A program made the position numbers and the translations under genes. Positions 15,846 to 23,682 of a stretch of 64,000 bases of DNA are shown piece by piece. Positions within the stretch are counted from its first letter, which is position 1, and each line of letters starts with the position of its first letter. Under the pieces are notes generated by a model that was not told the DNA's origin, made no database searches, and worked only from the letters and a program-made list of their open reading frames with translations. Origin of the DNA: an uncultured Acidimicrobiales bacterium. GTDB lineage: Bacteria > Actinomycetota > Acidimicrobiia > Acidimicrobiales > CATQHL01. The stretch covers positions 1,437,753-1,501,752 of the forward strand of contig CATQHL010000001.1 of NCBI GenBank assembly GCA_958295925.1. The letters run 5' to 3'.

Positions 15846-15886
15846 CAAGCCGACGCCCCTGTCCGTCAAGCCGACGCCCCTGTCCG
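15846..15886. repeat. 21-bp tandem repeat, 2 copies
   Basis: CAAGCCGACGCCCCTGTCCG occurs at 15846 and again at 15867 with a period of 21 bp, between two convergent genes. Another cluster follows at about 15938-15970, where GCCTGCAAGCC is repeated three times and forms the end of the aminotransferase gene. Confidence 0.85.
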
Positions 15887-15932
15887 CGCCTAGGGGGTTT
15901 GTCTCCGACCTTCGTGAGCCGCTAGGCGCCTT

Positions 15933-17108
15933 TCAGGCCTGCAAGCCGCCTGCAAGCCGCCTGCAAGCCTCTTTGAGCATCTCGTCCCGCTTGCAGCAGG
16001 CGAAGCGGACGAGCGATTTACCGGCCTGCTTGTCGTCGTAGAACACCACGCTCGGTACAGCCACAACTCCACATAGCTCTGGCAGCGTCCAGCAGAAGTC
16101 CACTCCGTCGGTGTGCCCAAGAGCTTCGATGCGGGTTGTCAGGTAGTACGTGCCCATTGAGCGCCAAACCTCGAATCCGGCCTCTTTGAGACCGTTGCTG
16201 AGCATGTCGCTCTTGGCCCGCATCTCAGCAGCAATTCGCTTGAAGTAGTCATCTCCGAGGGCCAGTCCCTTCGCTATTGCGTACTGAAACGGCCCGCCGC
16301 TCACGTAGGTGATGAACTGCTTTGATGTGCGCACAGCGGTGGTCAAATCGGGTTTTGCGCACACCCATCCAATTTTCCAGCCGGTCGCAGAGAATGTCTT
16401 GCCGCCTGAACTTATAGTGACCGTCCGGTCGCGCATTCCTGGCAGGGTGGCCATGGGGATGTGCTCCCCCTCGAAGATCAAGTGCTCATAGACCTCGTCT
16501 GTAACAACCAGCAGGTCGTGACGCATCGCCAAGTCGGCTACGAACTCCAACTCCTCCCTGCTGAAGACCTTGCCAGTAGGATTGTGCGGCGTGTTGAGCA
16601 GGATTAGGCGAGTGTGCGGGCTAAGCGCTGCTTCGAACTCCTCCGGCGAGAAGCGGGAGTCCGGCCCCCTCAGCTGAACAGTTACCCTCCTGCCCCCGGC
16701 CAGGGCTATGGCCGCTGCGTAGCTGTCGTAATAGGGCTCGAAGCACACCACCTCGTCGCCGGCTTCGCAGAGCGAGAGCATCGAGGAAGCGATGGCCTCG
16801 GTAGCCCCTGCCGTGATGAGCACTTCCGTGTCGGGATCGTATTCAAGGTCGTAGAAGCGCCGCTGATGTGACGCAACGGCGTGTCTCAGCTCGGGTATTC
16901 CGATTCCGGGCGGATACTGGTTCTTGCCTCCCCGTATGGCTTCCACGGCTGCGTCAAGAACCTCGGTCGGCCCGTCAGTGTCTGGAAAACCCTGTCCCAG
17001 GTTGATCGACCCTGTGCGGACGGCCAGCGCCGACATCTCTGCGAAGATTGAGGCCCCGAACTCGTGCAGGCGCTTTACAAGGTGCGGGTTGGGATCCGGC
17101 ATGGTCAT
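15933..17108 (-). CDS. Class I/II PLP-dependent aminotransferase
   Basis: About 391 residues from ATG at 17108 (ATG at 17102 is equally good). It begins close to the end of the plsC-like gene, with 4 bp between them. The start region is SINLGQGFPDTDGP, followed by YPPGIGIPELRHAVASH, NTPHNPTGKVFS, VVTDEVYEHL and SSGGKTFSATGWKIGWV with the PLP lysine, then a C-terminal RFACCK arginine motif. This pattern fits the kynurenine-oxoglutarate transaminase/N-succinyldiaminopimelate aminotransferase (DapC-like) subgroup of fold-type I. The exact amino donor cannot be decided. The last residues come from an 11-bp sequence repeated three times, so the C-terminus may have been extended by slippage. Confidence 0.88.
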   Translation of the reverse strand: MTMPDPNPHLVKRLHEFGASIFAEMSALAVRTGSINLGQGFPDTDGPTEVLDAAVEAIRGGKNQYPPGIGIPELRHAVASHQRRFYDLEYDPDTEVLITAGATEAIASSMLSLCEAGDEVVCFEPYYDSYAAAIALAGGRRVTVQLRGPDSRFSPEEFEAALSPHTRLILLNTPHNPTGKVFSREELEFVADLAMRHDLLVVTDEVYEHLIFEGEHIPMATLPGMRDRTVTISSGGKTFSATGWKIGWVCAKPDLTTAVRTSKQFITYVSGGPFQYAIAKGLALGDDYFKRIAAEMRAKSDMLSNGLKEAGFEVWRSMGTYYLTTRIEALGHTDGVDFCWTLPELCGVVAVPSVVFYDDKQAGKSLVRFACCKRDEMLKEACRRLAGGLQA

Positions 17109-17112
17109 GAGA

Positions 17113-17865
17113 CTAGACAGTTTGGCGATTTTGATTGTGCCGCAGTTTCCAGCCCTTCCGGTCTTTGGCGTGAATTGAGCGGGACTCGTCCACCAAAGCC
17201 TGAAGCTTTGTTTGTAGTGACTCAGAAAAATCGTGCCTGATTTCCTTTGCCCTGCTCCGGTCGGAAACACCGCAGGCGCTTGAAGCCTTCACTGGTTCGC
17301 CCACCATAATGACGATCCGGCTCAGTCGGGGAAACTTTGCCTTGGGGGGCATGGCCTCCTCGGTTCCAGCCAACCCGATCGGTATGACAGGCGCACCTGA
17401 GCGGGTGGCCAGGTAGCTGCATCCGTCGAGGATCTTCTCCACCACCGGCCCCGACTTCCGCGAGCCCTCAGGGAACACAAGAAGGAGTTCCTTTCGGCGC
17501 AGGATCTCCAGGGCTGAATTCAGGGCGTCGCGGTCAAGCTTCCCCCTTCGCACTGGAAAGGCCCCAATGGAGGTAGACAGCCACAATCCGAATCTTCCCT
17601 TGAACATGGAGTCTTTCGCCATTGACCTGATGCGTCTACGGCAGTAGGAGGAGATGAGCGGAACGTCAAGGTTTGATCGGTGGACCGGAGCAAGGATGGC
17701 CGCACCTTCGGTGTAGAGGCGCTCCCGGCCCAGCACCTGCACCCTGAAATAGAAGTGGGCAAAAAGCCAAGAAACGTTGCGGGCAATCCAGTAGACGATC
17801 ACCGAGGAGCGCCGATCCGCGGTCTTCAGCACGTGCTTGTGGAGGCTTCCCCTGTTCACCGACAT
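17113..17865 (-). CDS. 1-acylglycerol-3-phosphate acyltransferase (PlsC family)
   Basis: A 250-residue acyltransferase. The catalytic HX4D box appears as APVHRSNLDVPLIS, followed by the substrate-binding motif FPEGSRKSGPV and the later IPIGLAGTEEAM. A hydrophobic stretch near residues 20-45 probably anchors the protein to the membrane. It should acylate lysophosphatidate in phospholipid synthesis or a related lipid substrate. It ends 4 bp before the aminotransferase start and is probably cotranscribed with it. ATG start at 17865. Confidence 0.88.
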   Translation of the reverse strand: MSVNRGSLHKHVLKTADRRSSVIVYWIARNVSWLFAHFYFRVQVLGRERLYTEGAAILAPVHRSNLDVPLISSYCRRRIRSMAKDSMFKGRFGLWLSTSIGAFPVRRGKLDRDALNSALEILRRKELLLVFPEGSRKSGPVVEKILDGCSYLATRSGAPVIPIGLAGTEEAMPPKAKFPRLSRIVIMVGEPVKASSACGVSDRSRAKEIRHDFSESLQTKLQALVDESRSIHAKDRKGWKLRHNQNRQTV

Positions 17866-17887
17866 TTTTTGTTCAATGCTTCTCTAT

Positions 17888-17921
17888 TGGTCTGCTTGTC
17901 CCTATGGTCTGCTTGTCCCTG
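17888..17921. repeat. 17-bp tandem repeat plus CCTG microsatellite
   Basis: TGGTCTGCTTGTCCCTA/G is present twice with a 17-bp period (17888 and 17905) and runs directly into four CCTG/TGCC repeats. It lies just upstream of the plsC-like start, so it is in that gene's leader. Confidence 0.8.
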
Positions 17922-17985
17922 CCTGCCTGCCTGTCAGCCCTTCCCTGACGGCTCAACTCTCCCAAGTCATCTCAGATCGGACAGG

Positions 17986-18915
17986 TCAGATCGTCTTGGA
18001 GGGTCTGCCCGGGCCCTCGGCTTCCTTCCCAAACACATTTGCGTTTAAGCGAGCCCGGCTCATCAGATCGCGCACCACGTCGCCTAGTTCTGAGGGATCG
18101 GCCGGCTGGGTTGATGAAGGGCCGATGTGCCACCCCTCGGCTATGGAGAGCCTGTCTCCGCTCACGTCAAAGACGCGTCCTGTCACGCTTCGCGCCTCTG
18201 GGCTCGCCAGCCAGGCTGCGACTACGGCTATCCAGCGTGGCGACCAAGACTCCTCCCGTCTTCGTGCTTCCTCCTCGGTGAAGAGCGGGCGGGTGAGACG
18301 GGTCATCGCCGCCGGGGCGAGGCAGTTCACCGTGACCCCGTAGCGCGCCAGTTCCATGGCGGTGATGACCGAGAAGGCAGCTATGCCGGCCTTGGCCGCT
18401 CCGTAGTTGGCCTGCCCGGCGTTCCCGTAGATACCCGACGGGGAGGTTGTGTTGATAATGCGAGCGTCCACTGCGCGGCCTTCCTTGGACTTGGCGCGCC
18501 AGAATGCCGCTGCGTGACGAGTGGTGGCGAAGGTGCCCTTGAGATGCACGGCAATCACGTCGTCCCAGTCGCTCTCGCTCATTGAGAAGACCATCCGGTC
18601 CCGCAGGATGCCGGCGTTGTTGATGAGGATGTCCAGTCCCCCGAAGGTGTCCACGGCTTGGTCGATCATCCTTTTGGCCGCGTCAATGTCGCTCACGTCG
18701 TCACCGTTCACCACCGCCGCACCCCCCGCGTCGAGTATCTTGTCGACCACACCCTGGGCAGGCGAAATTGCTGAGCCCAGTCCTCTTGAGTCGCTTCCAA
18801 GGTCGTTTACAACCACCTTGGCCCCTTCGCTGGCGAGCATCAGTGCATGCTCCCGGCCTATACCCCGTCCGGCTCCGGTCACCACGGCGACGCGTCCCTC
18901 GCAAAGTCCGCTCAC
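17986..18915 (-). CDS. Short-chain dehydrogenase/reductase
   Basis: A 309-residue SDR. The dinucleotide-binding motif is VAVVTGAGRGIGREHAL, followed by DILINNAGILRD. The catalytic Ser lies in INTTSPSGIYGNAGQ, and the Tyr-Lys pair is YGAAKAGIAAF. VVVNDLGSDS at the end of beta-2 suggests NAD preference, and the overall pattern resembles the (3R)-hydroxyacyl-CoA dehydrogenase part of peroxisomal multifunctional enzyme type 2. The C-terminus is extended by about 50 residues beyond the usual SDR core. Likely a step in fatty-acid or other acyl-CoA metabolism. GTG start at 18915. Divergent from the LAETG surface-protein gene. Confidence 0.88.
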   Translation of the reverse strand: MSGLCEGRVAVVTGAGRGIGREHALMLASEGAKVVVNDLGSDSRGLGSAISPAQGVVDKILDAGGAAVVNGDDVSDIDAAKRMIDQAVDTFGGLDILINNAGILRDRMVFSMSESDWDDVIAVHLKGTFATTRHAAAFWRAKSKEGRAVDARIINTTSPSGIYGNAGQANYGAAKAGIAAFSVITAMELARYGVTVNCLAPAAMTRLTRPLFTEEEARRREESWSPRWIAVVAAWLASPEARSVTGRVFDVSGDRLSIAEGWHIGPSSTQPADPSELGDVVRDLMSRARLNANVFGKEAEGPGRPSKTI

Positions 18916-19046
18916 TTGTAAAGCCTGCCTCCTAAATTCGCGTTCCTGTTTAGTGATTTCAATGCTACGCTTCAGCTTGGTCTAGCCGATGCGTCTATTC
19001 GTTATCGATGTCTCAGGCACCTTCTTCATCGTCTGTCGTTGATTTT

Positions 19047-19072
19047 CCAATTTGATAAATGATTGGTTTATC
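19047..19072. promoter_or_regulatory. Operator-like inverted repeat in a divergent promoter region
   Basis: Between the divergent SDR and surface-protein genes, GATAAA (19054-19059) and TTTATC (19067-19072) form a perfect 6-bp inverted repeat with a 7-bp spacer. CCAAT (19047) and ATTGG (19062) form an overlapping second one. It is the most AT-rich stretch of the 215-bp gap, as expected for a promoter or repressor site. No regulator gene is adjacent. Confidence 0.35.
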
Positions 19073-19130
19073 GGCGAACATCGTCTAGCCTGTGCCTGTA
19101 TTTCGGAGACAGACCTCGGGAGGCAATCGA

Positions 19131-19766
19131 ATGAGTCAAAGAAGGAAGAGCCGCAAGGCGCTAAAGGGTTTCGCTAAGGCTGTTGCAATTCTCGGTGCAA
19201 CAGCTCTAGCAGCATTCCTGTGGGCAGCGCCCGTAGCAGCAGACGGCCACATCAGTCTTTCAGTGAGCCCTTCAACTGTCCCGGCAGAGGCGGGCGACGT
19301 CACAATCACGGTCAGTGGTTCGGGTTTCTCCGGAAACCTCAACCCGTTCTTTGTCACCACCTGCCCAGGTGCCGAAGGCGATCCGGCGGCGTTAGCCACC
19401 ATCGCTGAAGCCGGCGGTGATGCGTCTGCCCTCTTAGCCTCGGCCACGGCGATCTGCCCCACCATCCTGGGGGACGGCGCCTCCCCAGAGTGGAGCGATG
19501 GAAGCTTCTCGCACGAGATGACTATTTCGATCTCCGACGCCGACATTTCCAACGGGTCACTGGTAGTGCTAGCTGCCGGTCTTTCTGGAACCACTCCTGA
19601 ATTCGCCTTCACCTCACTCGCTATCTCCGATGGGGAGGAGCCGGCCGAGCCGGTTCTGGCCGAAACGGGCGCGAACAGCGGTCTCTTGGCAATCATCGGG
19701 ATTTCCGTGTTGGGTGCCGGCCTATTGGTAATCGCTCAGAGCCGTCGACTTCGCGCCGTCAACTAG
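19131..19766 (+). CDS. Secreted surface protein with LAETG sorting signal
   Basis: About 211 residues from ATG at 19131, preceded by a GGGAGG site. A basic N-terminus and a hydrophobic helix (about 15-35) form a signal peptide with a probable cut after PVAADG or nearby. The mature part is a beta-rich single domain (ISLSVSPSTVPAEAGDVTITVSGSGF) with two Cys. The end shows a sortase signal: LAETG, a hydrophobic helix, then the basic tail QSRRLR. LAXTG is the motif used by class E sortases of high-GC Gram-positives, so the protein should be covalently linked to the cell wall. No sortase gene is in the window. Function unknown. Confidence 0.8.
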   Translation: MSQRRKSRKALKGFAKAVAILGATALAAFLWAAPVAADGHISLSVSPSTVPAEAGDVTITVSGSGFSGNLNPFFVTTCPGAEGDPAALATIAEAGGDASALLASATAICPTILGDGASPEWSDGSFSHEMTISISDADISNGSLVVLAAGLSGTTPEFAFTSLAISDGEEPAEPVLAETGANSGLLAIIGISVLGAGLLVIAQSRRLRAVN

Positions 19767-19835
19767 AGGCAGGCGACGCCGCGCCTGTACCCGGCTCGAC
19801 AAACCGACGCCTGCAACAATAGTAAGCCGAACAGG

Positions 19836-20564
19836 ATGAAGTTCCTGCTCGGCTTACTTCTTGCAACAATTCCTCTCTTCGGTGCCGCCTACTGTGGCGA
19901 AGGGGATGTTTCCTCGACGACTCCTGCCACCACTTCCGCTTCCGTTACCACTATTCAGCCCGCGCCTGCGAGTTCTGTTACCGAGGCGACGCCCCCCCCG
20001 CCAAGCGAGAACACTGCAACGAGTTCCCCTACGGTTGCTTCTCCGTCAAGTGCCGCAGAGCCAACGCCACCCCCCACCGAGTCGACTATGACACCCGAAC
20101 CGTCGGTCACGGAAGCGGCATCTTCAGAGACGGCTGAAGCAACGACTACTCAGGGGGCGGCTGAGGCAACTACCACCTCAACCACCGCCCCTCCCCCAAC
20201 TACTAGCGTTCCACCGACTACAACCACCACAACAACAGCGCCAATCCCGCCAGCACCTGAGCCGACAACAACCACGGCTCGTAGCGCCGCCACGCTGATC
20301 GTCGTTACGATCAGCAACGGACAAGTGGAAGTCAACGGAGAAGTTGATGCCCGCCCCCGCTTCGAGGTGAGTCGAGGGGACACTTTGGAGATACGTGTTA
20401 CCGCCGATGAATCCGACGAAATTCACGTGCACGGGTACGACCATCTTCTTAAATTCTCCGCTGGCGAAGCAGTAAGCAAAGAATTCGAGGCCAGCCTGCC
20501 GGGTGTCTGGGAAGTGGAGCTTCACCACGGCCACCGCATAATCTTTGAGTTGGCGGTGTCTTGA
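19836..20564 (+). CDS. Exported Thr/Pro-rich protein with C-terminal cupredoxin-like domain
   Basis: A 242-residue protein. The first 18 residues are a signal peptide ending GAAYCGEG; the Cys could be a non-ideal lipobox. Residues 25-145 are a low-complexity Thr/Pro/Ser/Ala/Glu linker (TTTTTTTAPIPPAPEPTTT), a typical wall-spanning stalk. The last ~95 residues form a beta-sandwich pattern like a cupredoxin: FEVSRGDTLEIRVTADESDE, then EIHVHGYDHLLKF, then GVWEVELHHGHRIIFELAV. Several His residues could bind a metal, but there is no Cys ligand in the domain, so a classical blue copper site is not complete. A polytopic membrane protein gene lies 120 bp downstream on the same strand. Confidence 0.75.
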   Translation: MKFLLGLLLATIPLFGAAYCGEGDVSSTTPATTSASVTTIQPAPASSVTEATPPPPSENTATSSPTVASPSSAAEPTPPPTESTMTPEPSVTEAASSETAEATTTQGAAEATTTSTTAPPPTTSVPPTTTTTTTAPIPPAPEPTTTTARSAATLIVVTISNGQVEVNGEVDARPRFEVSRGDTLEIRVTADESDEIHVHGYDHLLKFSAGEAVSKEFEASLPGVWEVELHHGHRIIFELAVS

Positions 20565-20684
20565 ACGAGGCTGTCCGGCCCACGAATTGAGCTGCAGCCA
20601 CCACTCAGACATCCGCTTGATGGCGTTGACGGCACACTGCGGCTATCTTTCCTCGGCCGCACATGACGCATGGAGTTCCTGTAA

Positions 20685-22019
20685 GTGACAGCGATATTCG
20701 CACACGGCATCGGTGCGCGGGGCGACCTGCCCTTGCCTGTGTGGATGTTTGCCTACGTGGCGGCGGCTGCCCTGGTTGTTTCCTTCATCGTCCTGGGGAT
20801 GTTCTGGTCCCGCCCCAAGTTGGAGGGACGCAGACTGGAGCGAACCTTGCCGTTGTCGTTGCAACCTGCCTTCAAGCTGACGGGAGTGCTTATTCGCCTC
20901 TTCGGCCTGGCGATGTTTGTGATTGTGCTGTGGGCGGCGCTGTTTGGCGGCCTGGGCGCCAACGCCACCATCGCCCCGGTCGCCGTCTACGTGGGCTTTT
21001 GGGTGGGCCTGCTGCTTCTCTCGGCAGTCTTCGGCGACGTCTGGCGGTTGCTCAGCCCCTGGGAGAATATTGCGGCGGCATTTGCGTGGGCGAGGCGACG
21101 CTTCTTTCCCCACAATCGGCTACCTCGTCTCTCCTGGCGTCCGTCCCCCACTCAGAGCGGCTGGCTGGCGGTTGCGACGCTGCTGCTATTCGCTGCCCTG
21201 GAGTTGGTGCATCCCAACCCTTCTGGCACCCGCCTGCTCGGTGCCGCCATCCTGGGGTACACGCTATTCATGTTGGCAGGGGCGTCACTCTGGGGTCGCG
21301 AGTGGCTGCGGGAGGCGGAGGGGTTCGGCGTAATCTTTCGGCACATCGGCGCAATGGGCATCTTCTGCACCGACCGGGACGGACGGCTGGCAGTGCGCCC
21401 GCCACTAGCAGGTCTGGCTCGTATGCGCGTCAGCTTGCCGCACGCTTTCGTGATTCTGCTGATGCCCGCCACCACGAGCTTCGACGGCGTTTCACGCACA
21501 TCCTGGTGGAATGGCCTGCTCGGCCTTCGCATGGGTTGGGAAACCGTGCCGTTCGGAGCGTTAGGACTAATCGGGTTGGTGGCGATCTTCGCCTTTTTCT
21601 ACGTGGCAGCAATGAAAATCGGCGCCGCTGTCACCAAGACCCCGCTCTCAACGATGTTGACCTCCTTCGCCCACTCCCTGGTTCCCATTGCCCTGGCCTA
21701 CCACGTCGGGCACTATTTTTCCCTCGTGGTCTTTGAAGGCCAGAACTTCCTCACGCTCCTGTCGAATCCCTTCGGAGGTGACTCCGACCTGTTTGGCACC
21801 GCCCACTTCCAGGTCAACTATCTGCTGATGTCGCCGGTCGCCATCGCCTGGGTGCAATCGGTCGCCACGCTCCTGGGCCACCTTGCAGGTGTTGTCTTGG
21901 CGCACGATCGTGCGGTGGCGCGCTTTCTGCCACGGACAGCCCTTCGCTCACAGTTGGGGCTGATGGTGGTGATGGTGGGGCTGACCGTCACGGGCATGTT
22001 CCTGCTGCTGAGCGCCTGA
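20685..22019 (+). CDS. Polytopic membrane protein, actinobacterial family of unknown function
   Basis: A 444-residue protein with about 11 predicted membrane helices. It begins MTAIFAHGIGARGDLPLPVWMFAY from a GTG. Conserved-looking loops include GDVWRLLSPWENI, YTLFMLAGASLWGREWL, MTSFAHSLVPIALAYHVGHYFS and HFQVNYLLMSP. Several intramembrane His residues (SFAHSLVPIALAYHVGHY) could bind metal or haem. I associate this start pattern with actinobacterial proteins sometimes labelled fenitrothion hydrolase, but I would not infer hydrolase activity from that label. It may work with the cupredoxin-like exported protein encoded just upstream. Confidence 0.7.
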   Translation: MTAIFAHGIGARGDLPLPVWMFAYVAAAALVVSFIVLGMFWSRPKLEGRRLERTLPLSLQPAFKLTGVLIRLFGLAMFVIVLWAALFGGLGANATIAPVAVYVGFWVGLLLLSAVFGDVWRLLSPWENIAAAFAWARRRFFPHNRLPRLSWRPSPTQSGWLAVATLLLFAALELVHPNPSGTRLLGAAILGYTLFMLAGASLWGREWLREAEGFGVIFRHIGAMGIFCTDRDGRLAVRPPLAGLARMRVSLPHAFVILLMPATTSFDGVSRTSWWNGLLGLRMGWETVPFGALGLIGLVAIFAFFYVAAMKIGAAVTKTPLSTMLTSFAHSLVPIALAYHVGHYFSLVVFEGQNFLTLLSNPFGGDSDLFGTAHFQVNYLLMSPVAIAWVQSVATLLGHLAGVVLAHDRAVARFLPRTALRSQLGLMVVMVGLTVTGMFLLLSA

Positions 22020-22021
22020 GG

Positions 22022-22085
22022 TGTCTTACCGCTTTAAGAAACCGCTTGCCTCAGCTGTCTTACCGCATTAAGAAACGCTTGCCTC
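22022..22085. repeat. Two imperfect ~31-bp direct repeats upstream of the KamA-like gene
   Basis: TGTCTTACCGCTTTAAGAAA followed by CCGCTTGCCTC (22022-22052) recurs as TGTCTTACCGCATTAAGAAA followed by CGCTTGCCTC (22056-22085), with one substitution and one deletion, at a period of 34 bp. They lie in a 220-bp gap between a membrane-protein gene and the radical SAM gene. They could be an operator pair or a slippage duplication. Confidence 0.8.
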
Positions 22086-22239
22086 TGTGGAAATCTTCCA
22101 TTAGATTGTGCCCAACCATTAGGTTGAGCCTAAGAGAATTGCTGAGCCCGCCTAGCTGGAATTAATGGGCCGTTTCGCCCGTTCTTGGAGTAAACGGTTA
22201 GACAATCAGCAATTAAAAGCAATAGAAAGAGGTGATTTG

Positions 22240-23658
22240 ATGTCAGGCAACGGTTCCCAAAACGGCCAGACTCCCGTTTTACGCACTTTTCAGCGTCGCA
22301 ACATGGAACAAATTCCCGGCTTCGACAAGCTCACGCCGGAGCGTCGCCGGATAGTGGACGTGGTTTCTCGCGTTTTGCCTTTCAAGACCAACAACTACGT
22401 GTGCGAGCAGATCATCGACTGGTCGAACATTCCCGACGACTCGATCTTCCAGCTCACCTTCCCTCAGGAGGAGATGCTCGCCCCGGAGCACTTCGCAGAG
22501 ATTGCAGCCCTAGTTGACGCCAACACCCCGCCCAAGCAGATCGACGAGGCCGCCCGGCGTATCCAGCGCAGCCTCAATCCGCACCCAAGCGGGCAGGTGG
22601 AGATGAACGTTCCCCGCATCGACGGTGAGGCTCTCCCCGGAATGCAGCACAAGTATCACGAGACTGTGCTGTTCTTCCCCTCGCAGGGCCAGACCTGCCA
22701 CGCATATTGCACCTACTGCTTCCGCTGGCCGCAGTTTGTGCAGCTCGACGACTTGAAGTTCGCAACCAAAGAAGGGGAGAAACTGGTGCAATATGTGCGC
22801 GAGCACCCCGAGGTGACCGACATCCTTTTCACCGGCGGTGACCCGATGATTATGCGCACCGCCGTGCTGCGTCGCTACATCGATCCGCTGCTGGCGCCGG
22901 AGTTTGAGCGTCTCACCATTCGTATCGGCACGAAGGCCGTGGCTTACTGGCCTCACCGCTTCGTCGACGACAAGGACGCCGCCGACACGCTGCGCCTCTT
23001 CGAGGACATCACCGCCGCCGGACGCCACTTGGCGATTATGGGCCACTACTCCCACCCGAACGAGCTGAAGACGGAGATCGCGCAGAAAGCCGTGCGAAAC
23101 ATTCTTGGCACGGGGGCGGTAATCCGTTGTCAGGCGCCTCTGATTCGTCACGTCAACGACGACTCAGACGTCTGGTCGGAGATGATGCGGCTTCAGGTGA
23201 ATCTGGGATGCGTTCCCTACTACATGTTTGTGGAGCGAGACACTGGAGCCAAGCGCTATTTCGAGTTGCCGCTGGCAGATGCCTTGGAAATTTTCAACGG
23301 TGCCTACCGCCAGGTTTCAGGGCTTGGGCGCACCATGCGGGGACCGATCATGTCGGCCACCCCTGGAAAGGTTCATGTGACGGACATTACCGAGGTGAAC
23401 GGTGAGAAGGTCTTCGCACTGCGCCTGGTGCAGGGGCGAAACCCCGAGTGGACGAACCGTTTGTTCTTCGCCGCGTACGATCCGTCGGCGGTCTGGTGGG
23501 AAGACTTGCGCCCGGCCAGCTTCGACGACGGCTTCTTCTTCTCAGATGAGTTGAATGAGATGCACCTCGCCGCCGCCCGAAACGCTGCCGATGTGGTGAC
23601 CAGGGCGCCGGTGACTCTGAGCGCAAAGACCCGCAAGAATCTCGTAACAGTTTCGTAG
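22240..23658 (+). CDS. KamA-family radical SAM protein (lysine 2,3-aminomutase-like)
   Basis: About 472 residues from ATG at 22240, chosen for its AGAGGTGA ribosome-binding site. The frame opens earlier at 22165. The radical SAM cluster is C153HAYCTYC160, a CxxxCxxC motif, followed by TDILFTGGDPMIM, typical of the KamA family. Later elements IRIGTKAVAYWPHR, MGHYSHPNEL and CQAPLIRHVNDDSD also fit. Classical members move the amino group of lysine from C2 to C3 using a [4Fe-4S] cluster, SAM and PLP. The shorter C-terminal part and unusual inserts leave the substrate uncertain; it may be lysine, glutamate or a protein residue. It is transcribed alone, convergent with the two-component genes. Confidence 0.88.
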   Translation: MSGNGSQNGQTPVLRTFQRRNMEQIPGFDKLTPERRRIVDVVSRVLPFKTNNYVCEQIIDWSNIPDDSIFQLTFPQEEMLAPEHFAEIAALVDANTPPKQIDEAARRIQRSLNPHPSGQVEMNVPRIDGEALPGMQHKYHETVLFFPSQGQTCHAYCTYCFRWPQFVQLDDLKFATKEGEKLVQYVREHPEVTDILFTGGDPMIMRTAVLRRYIDPLLAPEFERLTIRIGTKAVAYWPHRFVDDKDAADTLRLFEDITAAGRHLAIMGHYSHPNELKTEIAQKAVRNILGTGAVIRCQAPLIRHVNDDSDVWSEMMRLQVNLGCVPYYMFVERDTGAKRYFELPLADALEIFNGAYRQVSGLGRTMRGPIMSATPGKVHVTDITEVNGEKVFALRLVQGRNPEWTNRLFFAAYDPSAVWWEDLRPASFDDGFFFSDELNEMHLAAARNAADVVTRAPVTLSAKTRKNLVTVS

Positions 23659-23682
23659 CGAGCCGCCTGGCCGCCTGGCTGC

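Noticed and set aside
20663..21736. Second plus-strand frame inside the polytopic membrane protein gene
   Set aside because: Arg/Gly/Cys-rich out-of-frame shadow; the other frame gives regular membrane helices.
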